The notes: a model not told the origin generated them from the letters alone. DNA of 64,000 bases from Carboxydothermus hydrogenoformans Z-2901 (GCF_000012865.1 NC_007503.1:992001-1056000); one strand, 5' to 3'; counted from the first letter of the stretch, positions 28,129-37,385 are shown. Numbers and translations are program-made.

Positions 28129-28818
28129 ATGCGAATCTATATTTTGAAAAAAGCTTTAGCCCTGAGCTTTTTAATTTTAACCTTTATGCTTTGCTTCTAT
28201 TTTGAACGGACCGTGGTGGTTAGCGGCTACATGAATCCCCTATACCAGGGAAACCCGGAAAAAAAACAGGTAGCCTTTTTATGTAATGTTTACTGGGGTG
28301 AGGAAATAATTCCTGAAATGCTGAAAATTTTAGAAGAAGAACAGGTAAAGTTTTCCTTTTTTCTTGGCGGGATTTGGGCCAAAAAACATCCGGAAGTTGT
28401 AAGGCAAATAAAAAATGCCGGCCATGAAATTGGCAATCACGGCTATTTACACAAACATCCGGACCTACTTTCGGTTAAGGAAAATGAGGAAGAAATTCTG
28501 AAAACCGAAAGAGTTATTGAAGAAATTTGCGGTTATAAAACCTATCTTTTTACTCCGCCTTACGGGGAGAGGGGAAAAAATGTTTTACAAGCCGCTACCA
28601 ATCTCAAATATAGGACGGTTATGTGGAGCATTGATACCATTGATTGGCAAAAACCGGGGCCGGGTACAATTATTAACCGGGTTTTGCCAAATTTAAATAA
28701 CGGAGCAATTATTTTAATTCATCCCATGCCGCAAACCTTGGAGGTACTGCCCATTTTAATAAAAAAAATAAAAGCTAAAGGTTACCGGATAGTTACCGTT
28801 GGGGAAATCATAGATTAA
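28129..28818 (+). CDS. ylxY: YlxY-like polysaccharide deacetylase homologue
   Basis: 229 aa. One N-terminal membrane anchor (LALSFLILTFMLCFYF) and a NodB-like domain. The metal-binding His pair is present (GNHGYLHKHPD), as are TPPYGERGKN and IIINHP-like LIHPM. The usual catalytic Asp-Asp after the first strand is replaced by CNVYWGEE, so deacetylase activity is doubtful. Position ahead of a D-Ala-D-Ala carboxypeptidase, ymxG and ymxH genes mirrors B. subtilis ylxY, a sporulation-linked gene. ATG 28129 is set by AGAGGGGAGGG; GTG 28123 is inside that site. Confidence 0.82.
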   Translation: MRIYILKKALALSFLILTFMLCFYFERTVVVSGYMNPLYQGNPEKKQVAFLCNVYWGEEIIPEMLKILEEEQVKFSFFLGGIWAKKHPEVVRQIKNAGHEIGNHGYLHKHPDLLSVKENEEEILKTERVIEEICGYKTYLFTPPYGERGKNVLQAATNLKYRTVMWSIDTIDWQKPGPGTIINRVLPNLNNGAIILIHPMPQTLEVLPILIKKIKAKGYRIVTVGEIID

Positions 28819-28860
28819 TATTTTACGCTTATTTGGCAACAATACAATTGGTGATAATAG

Positions 28861-29838
28861 ATGAAGAGATATTTGATTCCATTGCTTTTATGTTTGTTAA
28901 CGTTACCGGTAAAAGTCCATGGGGAAATAAAGGCAAAAGCTTATTACTTTTTTATACCAACTACTAATCAAATCATTGAGGCCAAAAATCAAGACTTTCC
29001 CCTACCACCGGCAAGTACCACCAAAATTGCTACCGCTTTAACAGCATTGGACCTTTATCCGAGGAATTTTACCTTAACGGTAAAACCAGAAGCGGTGCGG
29101 GTAACGGGTACCAAAATTTACCTTAAACCCAACGAAAAAATCGCTGTAATTGACCTTGTTTACGGATTAATGTTGGAATCGGGAAATGATGCGGCTAACG
29201 CCCTGGCGTGGGTTGTAGGAAAGGAAAATTTTATGTTAATATTAAATTATTATTTAAAACAAATGGGTTTAACCTCGGTTTCTTTTAAAAACCCCTCCGG
29301 CCTTTCTGCCCCGGGTCACAAAATTTCGGCGAAAGACCTATGCGTTTTGACCTTTTACGCATTATTAAAAGATGAATTTGCCGATATATGTAAAACAAAA
29401 CAATATGAGGCGCAAAGTGGCTTTAAGCCAAGGGTATTTCACAATACTAACCGCTTGTTAGCTGTCGATTCCCGGGTAATAGGGGTTAAAACCGGTACAA
29501 CCAATGAAGCGGGTAAATGTTTAGTAGGGGCCTGGCGGGGAAACAGTTTCTTAATTGGTACCGTTTTAAATTGTCCCGATAGGTTTACAGCCGTGTATAA
29601 AACTTTTAAAACAACCGATGAAAAGCTAAGAGAAAAAGTTATCTGGTCCAAAGGCCAAAAAATGTATTTTAAAAAAAATAACTGGTGGACTTTAACAAAA
29701 GACGTTAAAATATTTTCTGTGGGTAATGAACATAAGCTTGTTAAAGTAGTTATTGAAGACAGTGATTCCTTTGTTCGGGCATTATTTTTTTTAAATGGTG
29801 CATTTTTGGCCGAGCAAAATTTACAAAAAGTAAGATGA
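28861..29838 (+). CDS. D-alanyl-D-alanine carboxypeptidase (DacF type)
   Basis: 325 aa exported penicillin-binding protein that trims the terminal D-Ala of peptidoglycan stem peptides. A signal peptide (LIPLLLCLLTLPVKVHG) is followed by the three serine-hydrolase motifs: ASTTK (SxxK), SGND (SxN) and VKTGT (KTG). It is shorter than DacA-type enzymes, with a brief C-terminal domain. By position it resembles sporulation DacF/DacB enzymes involved in cortex synthesis. It follows ylxY after 42 bases. Confidence 0.88.
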   Translation: MKRYLIPLLLCLLTLPVKVHGEIKAKAYYFFIPTTNQIIEAKNQDFPLPPASTTKIATALTALDLYPRNFTLTVKPEAVRVTGTKIYLKPNEKIAVIDLVYGLMLESGNDAANALAWVVGKENFMLILNYYLKQMGLTSVSFKNPSGLSAPGHKISAKDLCVLTFYALLKDEFADICKTKQYEAQSGFKPRVFHNTNRLLAVDSRVIGVKTGTTNEAGKCLVGAWRGNSFLIGTVLNCPDRFTAVYKTFKTTDEKLREKVIWSKGQKMYFKKNNWWTLTKDVKIFSVGNEHKLVKVVIEDSDSFVRALFFLNGAFLAEQNLQKVR

Positions 29839-29850
29839 TGGAGGTTTAGT

Positions 29851-31080
29851 ATGATCCATGTTACCACCTTACCTAACAAAATAACCGTTCTGGTAGAAGA
29901 GATTCCCTACATTCGTTCCGCGGCCATTGGCTTGTGGTTTAAAGTTGGTTCCCGTCATGAACGTAGGGACGAAAGCGGAATTTCTCATTTCATTGAACAC
30001 ATGATGTTTAAGGGCACTGTTAATCGTACCGCAAAAGAAATAGCTGAATCTCTGGACCAGGTAGGCGGACAGTTAAACGCCTTTACTACCAAGGAGTATA
30101 CCTGTTACTATGCCCGGGTTTTAGACGAGCATACCCTTTTGGCCTTAGAAATTCTTCACGATATGGTTTTTAATTCCAAATTTGCCGAGGAAGACATTGA
30201 AAAAGAAAAAAACGTGGTAATTGAAGAAATTAGAATGTATGAAGATGCGCCCGACGAGCTAATTCACGATCTCCTGACCGAAGTAATGTGGAACAACCAT
30301 CCTTTAGGGCGCCCTATTTTGGGTGAAATTCAGGATATAGAGAGTTTAACCCGGGAAAAAGTAGTAAATTATTATAAAAGATACTATACTCCGGATAATT
30401 TAATTATTGCGGTGGCCGGAAGGGTAAATTACCAACAGCTTTTGGATAAAATAATGGAGTTATTTGGGAGTATCCAGGGGGAACAAAAAGGTGATAAAAT
30501 AACGATTCCCGAGTTTAATTTACATAGCTTTAGCCGTCGTAAAGATTCCGAACAGGTTCATTTATGTTTGGGAACGAAAGGCTATGCCATTAATGATGAT
30601 CGGATTTATGGCCTAAACATCCTCAGCACAATTTTAGGGGGAGGGATTAGTTCAAGGCTTTTCCAAGAGTTACGGGAACGACACGGTTTGGTTTATTCCG
30701 TTTATTCTTATACCACAGCTTATCAAGATGCAGGTTTATTTGGAATTTATGCCGGTCTCGGCCCGAATAAAGTAAATGAAGCTTTAGAACTTATCCAAAA
30801 GCAGTTGAAGGAGTTAAAAACCGGTGACATTTCAGCAGAGGAAGTAGAGCGGGCCCGGCAGCAAATTAAGGGTAACCTCTTACTGAGCTTAGAAAGTGTT
30901 ACCACGCGGATGTCCCGTCTGGCTAAATCGTTTTTATATCATGGTAAGATCATTTCTCCTGAAGAAATTGTTGAAAAGGTTTTTAATGTTTCCCTGGAAG
31001 ATATAAAGGCTATGGCTGAGGAAATTTCGGATTTAAACAATTTTACCAAAGTTTCAATAGGTCCGTGGGAAGGCTTTTAA
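29851..31080 (+). CDS. ymxG: M16-family zinc protease (YmxG/MlpA type)
   Basis: 409 aa, one half of a pitrilysin-like clamshell. The inverted zinc motif HFIEHMMF (HxxEH) is at about 46-50, with the third zinc ligand Glu in KNVVIEEIRMYED. SSRLFQELRERHGLVYS marks the second domain. In B. subtilis the homologue MlpA sits in the same place, upstream of ymxH and the dipicolinate genes. GGAGG precedes ATG 29851. Confidence 0.93.
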   Translation: MIHVTTLPNKITVLVEEIPYIRSAAIGLWFKVGSRHERRDESGISHFIEHMMFKGTVNRTAKEIAESLDQVGGQLNAFTTKEYTCYYARVLDEHTLLALEILHDMVFNSKFAEEDIEKEKNVVIEEIRMYEDAPDELIHDLLTEVMWNNHPLGRPILGEIQDIESLTREKVVNYYKRYYTPDNLIIAVAGRVNYQQLLDKIMELFGSIQGEQKGDKITIPEFNLHSFSRRKDSEQVHLCLGTKGYAINDDRIYGLNILSTILGGGISSRLFQELRERHGLVYSVYSYTTAYQDAGLFGIYAGLGPNKVNEALELIQKQLKELKTGDISAEEVERARQQIKGNLLLSLESVTTRMSRLAKSFLYHGKIISPEEIVEKVFNVSLEDIKAMAEEISDLNNFTKVSIGPWEGF

Positions 31081-31135
31081 TTTAGGTTCTAAGGCTTTTG
31101 GGGCAGGCATAAAATAAAACCGGAAGGGGACCTTT

Positions 31136-31441
31136 ATGCTTGCCTTTTTACTTATTTTAATTATTTTTTTATTTTTTTTAAGGCAGTATAAACGAGGTAT
31201 AAGGAGTGAATTTAGATTAGGAAGTTCCGTAAAACAGCTTTTAACCGGTGCGGGGGCGATATATTTAAGTCTTGATGCAACCCTAAAATTTCTGGGGATA
31301 AAAATTCCCGAAAAAATTGTCATAGGTGATGTTGCCTTAAAACCCCTTCCTGCTGTTTCTTTGCTTCTTGCTTTATTAGAACCGGTTGGGGAGGGAATTG
31401 TAAATGCGCTTAGAAGAGCTTGCCGGCAAAGAAATAATTAA
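31136..31441 (+). CDS. Small hydrophobic protein of unknown function
   Basis: 101 aa. A strongly hydrophobic N-terminus (MLAFLLILIIFLFFL) is followed by a basic patch (RQYKRGIRSEFR) and two further moderately hydrophobic stretches. GGAAGGGGA lies upstream of ATG 31136, and the 3' end overlaps the ymxH homologue by 38 bases in another frame. I do not recognise the family. The overlap and ribosome site suggest a real, coupled gene. Confidence 0.6.
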   Translation: MLAFLLILIIFLFFLRQYKRGIRSEFRLGSSVKQLLTGAGAIYLSLDATLKFLGIKIPEKIVIGDVALKPLPAVSLLLALLEPVGEGIVNALRRACRQRNN

Positions 31442-31649
31442 CGTTAAAACCGGAAGCCGCCTTGGAGTAGTGGAGGGAGTGGATTTTCATATTATACCAG
31501 AAACCGGTGAAATTGTTAGTGTTATCATGCCGGGGAAAGGGGGGATTTTTTCCTTTTTTAAAGAAAATATACCAAAAGAAATTCCCTGGCATGCGGTTAA
31601 ATTAATTGGTAGCGAAGTAATTTTAATTGAATTAGATAATACATATTAA
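31404..31649 (+). CDS. ymxH: YlmC/YmxH-family PRC-barrel sporulation protein
   Basis: 81 aa. Matches the YlmC/YmxH family: LEELAGKEIINVKTGSRLG at the N-terminus and IPWHAVKLIGSEVILIE at the C-terminus form a PRC-barrel-like beta fold. The family is restricted to spore formers; the molecular role is unknown. Its position between ymxG and the dipicolinate/lysine cluster is the same as in B. subtilis. Confidence 0.9.
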   Translation: MRLEELAGKEIINVKTGSRLGVVEGVDFHIIPETGEIVSVIMPGKGGIFSFFKENIPKEIPWHAVKLIGSEVILIELDNTY

Positions 31650-31670
31650 ACCGGGAAGACCGGTTTTTTT
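31648..31670 (+). terminator. Terminator after ymxH
   Basis: AAACCGG (31648-31654) pairs with CCGGTTT (31660-31666), followed by more T. It separates ymxH from dapB. Confidence 0.85.
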
Positions 31671-31671
31671 C

Positions 31672-31698
31672 TTGACAGAAAGGGCATTTAAATAGAAA
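31672..31698 (+). promoter_or_regulatory. Candidate sigma-A promoter of dapB
   Basis: A consensus TTGACA at 31672-31677 follows the terminator at once; the nearest -10-like hexamer is TAGAAA at 31693-31698 with a short 15-base spacer. The leader to dapB is too short for a lysine riboswitch. Confidence 0.4.
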
Positions 31699-31740
31699 AT
31701 AATTAAAAATGTGTTTTTATACAAATTAAGGAGGATTTTT

Positions 31741-32532
31741 ATGGCGCGAATAGTTATGCTTGGGGCTTGTGGTAAAATGGGAAGAGAAATAAGTAAAAAC
31801 CTTCTAATGCATTCCGAACATGAGTTAGTTGGATTTGTTGACGTGGTAAATGTGGGGCAGGATTTCGGTGAAATTTTGGGTATTTCCCGGTTGGGTAAAA
31901 CGGTGGAGGATAACCTAAAAGAGGTAATTTTAAAAACGAACCCCGAGATTGTTTTGGATTTTTCGCGGGCTTCCGGAGCATTTACTAACATTTTAATAGC
32001 GTTAGAAAACAAGGTAAGAGTGGTCTCGGGTACTACCGGTTTTTCCCAGGAGCAGATTAAAAAAATTGAGGATGTGAGTAATGCAAATAACCTGGGTTGT
32101 ATCATAGCTCCCAATTTTTCTATTGGTGCCTTATTATTGATGAAGTTGGCGCAAATGGCAGCAAAATATTTTTCCCATGTAGAAATAATTGAATACCACC
32201 ATAATTTAAAAGTTGATGCTCCATCCGGAACTGCCATAAAAACTGCAGAACTCCTTAGCTCTATCCGGGAAAATCAGCCCAGCGCAATTCAAGAAGAAGA
32301 AAAAATTCCCGGGAGCCGTGGCGGAGACTACAGGGGTATAAAAATACATAGTGTTCGTCTTCCCGGGTTAGTTGCCCACCAGGAGGTAATATTTGGGGGC
32401 AGAGGCCAGAGTCTAACGTTGAGGCATGATGTTTACAGCCGGGAAAGCTATTTGGATGGAATCTTATTTGCTCTTAAAAAGGTTTTGGAATTGGATAGGT
32501 TTGTGTTTGGTCTGGATGAATTATTGTTTTAA
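31741..32532 (+). CDS. dapB: 4-hydroxy-tetrahydrodipicolinate reductase
   Basis: 263 aa. NAD(P)H-dependent reduction of the DapA product on the way to diaminopimelate and lysine. GACGKMGREI is the nucleotide loop, DFSRASG and GTTGFS follow, and EYHHNLKVDAPSGTA holds the catalytic His and Lys. The strong AAGGAGG sets ATG 31741. It begins the amino-acid part of the spoVF-dap cluster; DapB and the spore enzyme SpoVFAB compete for the same intermediate. Confidence 0.95.
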   Translation: MARIVMLGACGKMGREISKNLLMHSEHELVGFVDVVNVGQDFGEILGISRLGKTVEDNLKEVILKTNPEIVLDFSRASGAFTNILIALENKVRVVSGTTGFSQEQIKKIEDVSNANNLGCIIAPNFSIGALLLMKLAQMAAKYFSHVEIIEYHHNLKVDAPSGTAIKTAELLSSIRENQPSAIQEEEKIPGSRGGDYRGIKIHSVRLPGLVAHQEVIFGGRGQSLTLRHDVYSRESYLDGILFALKKVLELDRFVFGLDELLF

Positions 32533-32545
32533 ACTTTAGGACAAG

Positions 32546-32574
32546 CACCGCCCAACTCCCATGTTCATATACTG
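32546..32574 (+). promoter_or_regulatory. Candidate sigma-K promoter of spoVFA
   Basis: CACC (32546-32549) and CATATACTG (32566-32574) are 16 bases apart. The sigma-K consensus is mACm, 16-17 bases, CATAnnnTA, so there is one mismatch. The spoVF operon of B. subtilis is transcribed by sigma-K in the mother cell, which makes the match meaningful. Confidence 0.45.
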
Positions 32575-32602
32575 CTATTAGCTTTTAACCACTGGGGGTT
32601 GG
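32552..32602 (+). promoter_or_regulatory. Inverted repeat reaching the spoVFA ribosome site
   Basis: CCAACTCCCA (32552-32561) can pair with TGGGGGTTGG (32593-32602) over ten bases with one G-U pair, ending at the GGAG of the spoVFA ribosome site. In a transcript coming from dapB it could lower spoVFA translation; a transcript starting near 32581 would lack the left arm. Confidence 0.4.
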
Positions 32603-32606
32603 AGCG

Positions 32607-33515
32607 ATGAAACAGGTCTTGCTGGGAATTAATCTTACAATTTTAGGAGGGGATCTCCGAAACGTTTATTTGATTGACGAGTTAGAAAAACTTGGAGCAT
32701 TTATTAAAGTCTTAGGTTTACCGGTTGCCCGCCGTTCGAAGGTCGTTTTATGTCATTCCTTAGAGGAAGCGCTCAAAGATACTGATGTAGTTGTATTACC
32801 CATGCCGGGGGTAAATCACCAGGGGAAGCTGTTTGCGCCTCTTTGTGAGGAAAGTTATTACCTTACTCCAGAACTCAAGGACAGCATTAAAGGAGAGGTT
32901 TTATTTGTCGTTGGCTTTGCCAACAGCTATTTAAAACAATTGGCGGCGGATTTGGGTGTAGAGCTTGTTGAAATTGCCGAAATGGACCATGTGGCAATTT
33001 ATAACTCCATTCCCTCGGCCGAAGGGGCTATCCAAATGGCCATGGAAATGATTCCCATAACCATCCATGGAAGCAATGCTTTTGTTATAGGATTTGGCCG
33101 TACCGGTCAAACTTTAGCCCGGATGTTAGCTGGAATTGGGGCACGGGTATTTGTGGCAGCCCGGAAACCTAAGGATTTGGCCAGGATTTATGAGCAATGC
33201 TATATTCCCGTTACCTTTAAGGAGTTAGAAGTAAAAATTGTCGAGGCGGATATTGTCTTTAATACCGTTCCTGCTCTGGTTTTACCGGCAAATTTACTGC
33301 AAAAACTTAAGAAAGATGCGGTTATAATTGACCTTGCCTCCAATCCCGGTGGAGTTGATTTTGAAGCGGCAAAATCCCTTGGTATCCAGGCGGTTTTAGC
33401 ACCGGGACTTCCCGGTAAAGTGGCTCCCAAAACTGCTGGAAAACTTTTAGCCAAGGTTTTACCTGAATTAATCCTTAAGCACTGTAAGGTGCGGGATTGG
33501 AGGGATTTGGGATGA
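32607..33515 (+). CDS. spoVFA: Dipicolinate synthase subunit A
   Basis: 302 aa. With SpoVFB oxidises dihydroxy-tetrahydrodipicolinate to dipicolinic acid, the calcium-chelating compound of the spore core. The C-terminal half is a Rossmann domain (AFVIGFGRTGQTLARMLAGIG), and the N-terminal part (LTILGGDLRNVYLIDEL) is family-specific. It overlaps spoVFB by four bases, and is followed by asd, dapG and dapA as in B. subtilis. Confidence 0.95.
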   Translation: MKQVLLGINLTILGGDLRNVYLIDELEKLGAFIKVLGLPVARRSKVVLCHSLEEALKDTDVVVLPMPGVNHQGKLFAPLCEESYYLTPELKDSIKGEVLFVVGFANSYLKQLAADLGVELVEIAEMDHVAIYNSIPSAEGAIQMAMEMIPITIHGSNAFVIGFGRTGQTLARMLAGIGARVFVAARKPKDLARIYEQCYIPVTFKELEVKIVEADIVFNTVPALVLPANLLQKLKKDAVIIDLASNPGGVDFEAAKSLGIQAVLAPGLPGKVAPKTAGKLLAKVLPELILKHCKVRDWRDLG

Positions 33516-34084
33516 TTAAAGTTGGTTTTGCTTTTACTGGATCTCACTGTACATTACCCGGTTTACTCGGGGTTTTGGAAAAATTGGCCGGAAAATTTGA
33601 TATTACTCCGATTTTTTCGGAAAGTGTACAAAATACCATTTCGCGTTTTGGTGACGGGAAAGAATTCATGCAAAAAGTAGAAAGCATTACCGGGAAAAAG
33701 GGTATAACAACCCTAACGGAAGCGGAGCCTATCGGTCCGCAAAAACTTTTTGATGTATTGGTGATTGCTCCCTGCACCGGTAATACTATGGCAAAGCTGG
33801 CCAACGGGATAACCGATTCGGTTGTGTTAATGGCTGCTAAAGCCCACTTAAGAAACCAAAAGCCTTTAATTTTAGCAATATCCACCAACGATGCTTTGGG
33901 TATGAATGCCAAGAATTTAGGGTTATTATTAAATGCAAAAAATATATTTTTTGTACCGTTTGGGCAGGATAATCCCAAAGATAAGCCGAATTCTTTAATT
34001 GCAAACTTAAATTACTTAGAAGACACTATAAATGAAGCGTTAAAGGGAAGACAAATTCAACCAATGCTTATTACCTATTCTTAA
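33512..34084 (+). CDS. spoVFB: Dipicolinate synthase subunit B
   Basis: 190 aa flavoprotein-like subunit. VGFAFTGSHCTL at the N-terminus and VIAPCTGNTMAKLANGITDS are typical of the SpoVFB branch of the flavoprotein (decarboxylase-like) fold. GGAGG at about 33499 and ATG 33512 give overlap with the spoVFA stop, so the subunits are translated together. The frame is also open from TTG 33497, which lies in spoVFA. Confidence 0.94.
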   Translation: MIKVGFAFTGSHCTLPGLLGVLEKLAGKFDITPIFSESVQNTISRFGDGKEFMQKVESITGKKGITTLTEAEPIGPQKLFDVLVIAPCTGNTMAKLANGITDSVVLMAAKAHLRNQKPLILAISTNDALGMNAKNLGLLLNAKNIFFVPFGQDNPKDKPNSLIANLNYLEDTINEALKGRQIQPMLITYS

Positions 34085-34107
34085 TAACAAATTTGGAGGT
34101 GTTATTT

Positions 34108-35127
34108 TTGAGCTATAATGTGGTAGTAATTGGAGCTACCGGTGCGGTAGGAGGAGAAATTCTAAAAATTTTAGAGGAAAGAAACTTTCCCGTAAAAGAA
34201 CTTCGACTGGGGGCAACTTCCCGTTCTGCCGGTAAAGAAGTGGTTTTTCGGGGAGAAACGTATAAGGTGTTAGAAACAACACCGGAAATATTTGATGGTA
34301 TGGATATTGCCTTATTTGCCGGGGGTTCTGCCAGTAAAGAATTTGCCCGCATTGCTGCAGCAAAAGGGGTAACGGTAATTGATAATAGCAGTGCTTTTCG
34401 TTTAGAGCCGGACGTACCATTGGTGGTTCCTGAAGTAAATCCCGAGGATGTTAAATGGCACAAAGGTATAATTGCCAATCCCAATTGTTCGACAATCCAG
34501 ATGGTTGTGGCGTTAAAGCCTTTGCATGATTATGGAAAAATTAAACGGGTGGTTGTTTCGACCTATCAAGCAGTTTCCGGTGCTGGCATTGAAGCCATAG
34601 AAGAATTAAAGCAGCAGGTTAAGGCGTATTTAAACGGTGAAGAGGCGGTACCCAACGTCTTTCCGTATCCTATTGCTTTTAATTTAATTCCTCACATCGA
34701 TGTATTCCAGGATATGTATTATACAAAAGAAGAATGGAAAATGGTTTTAGAGACGCAAAAGATAATGCATGATCCGGAAATTAAAGTAACCGCCACAACT
34801 GTAAGGGTACCGGTCTTTAGAAGTCACTCGGAAAGCATTAACATTGAAACGGAAATTAAAATTACCCGGGAGAAAGCTATTGAGCTTTTGAAAAAGGCTC
34901 CGGGGGTAAAAGTAATTGACAATCCTGAAGAAAAGCTGTACCCAATGCCCTTGTATGCCTCGGACCAGGATGAGGTTTTTGTGGGAAGAATCCGGGAAGA
35001 TAATACAATTTCCAATGGCTTAAATCTTTGGGTTGTTGCGGACCAATTACGGAAGGGTGCAGCTACAAATGCTGTTCAGATTGCTGAACTACTAATAAAG
35101 TACGGGTGTGTGAAGCAAAATGGCTAA
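34108..35127 (+). CDS. asd: Aspartate-semialdehyde dehydrogenase
   Basis: 339 aa. Reduces aspartyl phosphate to the semialdehyde, feeding lysine, diaminopimelate and dipicolinate (and threonine/methionine). The NADP loop VIGATGAVGGE, active-site Cys in ANPNCSTIQ and the His in FRSHSESI are present. TTG 34108 is six bases from GGAGGTG; TTG 34093 upstream includes the site itself. It overlaps dapG by eight bases. Confidence 0.95.
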   Translation: MSYNVVVIGATGAVGGEILKILEERNFPVKELRLGATSRSAGKEVVFRGETYKVLETTPEIFDGMDIALFAGGSASKEFARIAAAKGVTVIDNSSAFRLEPDVPLVVPEVNPEDVKWHKGIIANPNCSTIQMVVALKPLHDYGKIKRVVVSTYQAVSGAGIEAIEELKQQVKAYLNGEEAVPNVFPYPIAFNLIPHIDVFQDMYYTKEEWKMVLETQKIMHDPEIKVTATTVRVPVFRSHSESINIETEIKITREKAIELLKKAPGVKVIDNPEEKLYPMPLYASDQDEVFVGRIREDNTISNGLNLWVVADQLRKGAATNAVQIAELLIKYGCVKQNG

Positions 35128-36352
35128 AAAGTTTATCATTTTAAAGTTTGGCGGAACAAGTTTAAAGACGGCGGAACTCCGGGAAAAGGTAGCCCAAAAA
35201 ATAATTAATACTTTTGAATCTGGCTATCAACCGGTGGTGGTGGTATCGGCTATTGGCCGGAAGGGCGACCCTTATGCTACCGATACTTTGTTAAACTTTG
35301 CCTACGAGGTAAATCGGGATTTGCCACCTCGGGAAGCGGATTTATTAATGGCGTGCGGGGAAATAATTAGCGGTGTAATTATGGTTAATACCCTGGCCAA
35401 AATGGGGTATAAAGCAAAACTGTTTACCGGTGCTCAGGCTGGAATTATCACTGATGATAACTTTACCTCGGCATCGATTTTAAAAGTTAAAGCCGATAAG
35501 ATTTTAAAAGCGGTGGATGAAGGTTTTATCCCTGTGGTTTGCGGATTTCAGGGAGTAACGGAAGACGGCGAGGTTACCACTCTGGGACGGGGCGGAAGCG
35601 ATACTACCGCTGCGGCTTTGGGAGTTGCTTTGAAGGCCGAGTTTATTGATATTTACACCGATGTGGAAGGAATCAAAACGGCCGATCCGCGAATAGTTGA
35701 GGATGCTAAAACCTTAGAGGTGGTGACTTATAACGAAATTTCCCAGCTGGCGCATGAAGGGGCTAAAGTTATTCATCCCCGGGCGGTGGAAATTGCGATG
35801 CAAAAAAATATCCCTCTGCGCATTAAATCAACCCTGACCGACGGTGAAGGAACACTTGTCACCTCCCACGCTGAAGTTTACGGCGAAGTAATTGAAGTAA
35901 TTCGGGACCGGATTATAACCGGTATTGCCCATATTCCCGGGGTAACCCAGATAAAAATTTTAAGGGAAGATACCCCGGAAATTGTGAATTTAGCCCAAAA
36001 GGTGTTTAAAGGCTTAGCTTTGGCGGAAATAAGCGTGGATTTTATTAATATAAGTCCCGAGGGCTTGGCGTTTACCGTTAAAGGGGAAGTGACGGAAAAA
36101 GCGGTGGATGTTTTAGAAAATATGGGTTTTACCCCGAGAATACGCCGAAATTGTGCTAAGATAGCTGCGGTGGGGGCCGGGATGACCGGTGTGCCGGGGG
36201 TTATGGCTAAAATTGTGGAAGCCTTAACGCGGGAACAAATTGAAATTCTCCAATCCACCGACTCGTACACTACCATCTGGGTACTGGTGGATGGGGAAAA
36301 TATGGAAAAAGCTGTTAGGGCTATTCACAAAGCTTTTAAACTAAACGAATAA
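35120..36352 (+). CDS. dapG: Aspartate kinase (DapG/LysC type)
   Basis: 410 aa. First step of the aspartate family. [11 protein letters not shown] binds [16 protein letters not shown] and [15 protein letters not shown] bind aspartate. Two ACT domains follow (about 265-405), the site of feedback control. By its place in the spoVF-asd-dapG-dapA cluster it matches diaminopimelate-controlled DapG of B. subtilis; the actual effector cannot be read from the sequence. Confidence 0.93.
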   Translation: MAKKFIILKFGGTSLKTAELREKVAQKIINTFESGYQPVVVVSAIGRKGDPYATDTLLNFAYEVNRDLPPREADLLMACGEIISGVIMVNTLAKMGYKAKLFTGAQAGIITDDNFTSASILKVKADKILKAVDEGFIPVVCGFQGVTEDGEVTTLGRGGSDTTAAALGVALKAEFIDIYTDVEGIKTADPRIVEDAKTLEVVTYNEISQLAHEGAKVIHPRAVEIAMQKNIPLRIKSTLTDGEGTLVTSHAEVYGEVIEVIRDRIITGIAHIPGVTQIKILREDTPEIVNLAQKVFKGLALAEISVDFINISPEGLAFTVKGEVTEKAVDVLENMGFTPRIRRNCAKIAAVGAGMTGVPGVMAKIVEALTREQIEILQSTDSYTTIWVLVDGENMEKAVRAIHKAFKLNE

Positions 36353-36374
36353 AAAATTAAAAGAAGGTGAAAAG

Positions 36375-37256
36375 ATGGCAGTGTTTGGACGATTGTTAAC
36401 CGCTATGGTAACCCCTTTTGATCGGGATGGGAAGGTTAACCTGGAGCAGGCACAAAAATTAGCCAGTTTCTTGGTGGAAAACGGTTCTGATGGTATTGTG
36501 GTGGCGGGGACTACCGGTGAATCACCAACTTTATCCTTTGAAGAAAAAGTAGACCTTTTTAAAGCTGTTGTCGAAGCGGTAGGTGGAAAAGCAGCAGTTA
36601 TTGCCGGAACGGGATCCAATGCAACGGAAGCTTCGATTAAACTTACTAAAGCTGCGGAAAAGGTCGGAGTAGATGGGGTTATGCTGGTAGCTCCGTACTA
36701 TAACAAACCTTCCCAAAAGGGGCTTGTCGAACATTTTCAGGCGATTGCCAGAGCCACCAGCTTACCGGTTATGATTTATAACATTCCCGGTCGCACAGGG
36801 GTTAATATCTTACCCAAGACGATGGCTAAAATTGCCGAACTGGAAAATGTTGTAGCAATTAAAGAAGCTGCGGGAAGTGTTGATCAGGCAACCGAACTAA
36901 TAAGAATTTTACCGGAAAGGGTAAAGGTATTTTCCGGAGATGACAGCTTGACCCTGCCCATTTTAGCGGTGGGAGGTTACGGAGTTGTTAGTGTGGCAAG
37001 TCACCTTGTTGGTCTAAAAATAAAAGAAATGATCGATCAGTTTCTTTTAGGAAATGTGGCGGTGGCAGCTCGCCTCCACCAGGAGCTTTATCCTTTAATT
37101 AAAGCATTATTTATAACAACTAATCCGGTACCAGTAAAAACTGCGCTGAATTTAATGGGACATAAAGTTGGTGGTTTTAGACTTCCGCTGGTGGATATGA
37201 CCGAGGAGGAAAAGGAGGAACTGGTACGGGAATTGAAAAACCTTAATTTGTTGTAA
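36375..37256 (+). CDS. dapA: 4-hydroxy-tetrahydrodipicolinate synthase
   Basis: 293 aa class I aldolase that condenses pyruvate with aspartate semialdehyde. GTTGESPTL, catalytic Tyr in [10 protein letters not shown] and Schiff-base Lys in AIKEAAGS are conserved. Its product is the branch point between DapB (lysine, peptidoglycan) and SpoVFAB (dipicolinate). It is the last gene of the cluster and is followed by a terminator. Confidence 0.96.
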   Translation: MAVFGRLLTAMVTPFDRDGKVNLEQAQKLASFLVENGSDGIVVAGTTGESPTLSFEEKVDLFKAVVEAVGGKAAVIAGTGSNATEASIKLTKAAEKVGVDGVMLVAPYYNKPSQKGLVEHFQAIARATSLPVMIYNIPGRTGVNILPKTMAKIAELENVVAIKEAAGSVDQATELIRILPERVKVFSGDDSLTLPILAVGGYGVVSVASHLVGLKIKEMIDQFLLGNVAVAARLHQELYPLIKALFITTNPVPVKTALNLMGHKVGGFRLPLVDMTEEEKEELVRELKNLNLL

Positions 37257-37272
37257 ATTAAAAAATCTTTGG

Positions 37273-37306
37273 GGAAGGCTATTTTCACTTGTCCTTCCTT
37301 TTTTTA
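37273..37306 (+). terminator. Terminator after dapA
   Basis: GGAAGG (37273-37278) and CCTTCC (37293-37298) with a 14-base loop precede seven or more T. Confidence 0.65.
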
Positions 37307-37385
37307 TTTTTTATAATTACAATAGATTGTAAAAAGCTAACAAATGGGCGGTTTAATATAAATCAAAAATTAAGCAGGAGGTGTA

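Noticed and set aside
31670-31740. Lysine riboswitch in front of dapB
   Set aside because: The leader is about 40-70 bases, far shorter than an L-box, and has no matching stems.
32533-32606. Rho-independent terminator between dapB and spoVFA
   Set aside because: The repeat has a 31-base loop and is followed by the ribosome site, not by a T run.
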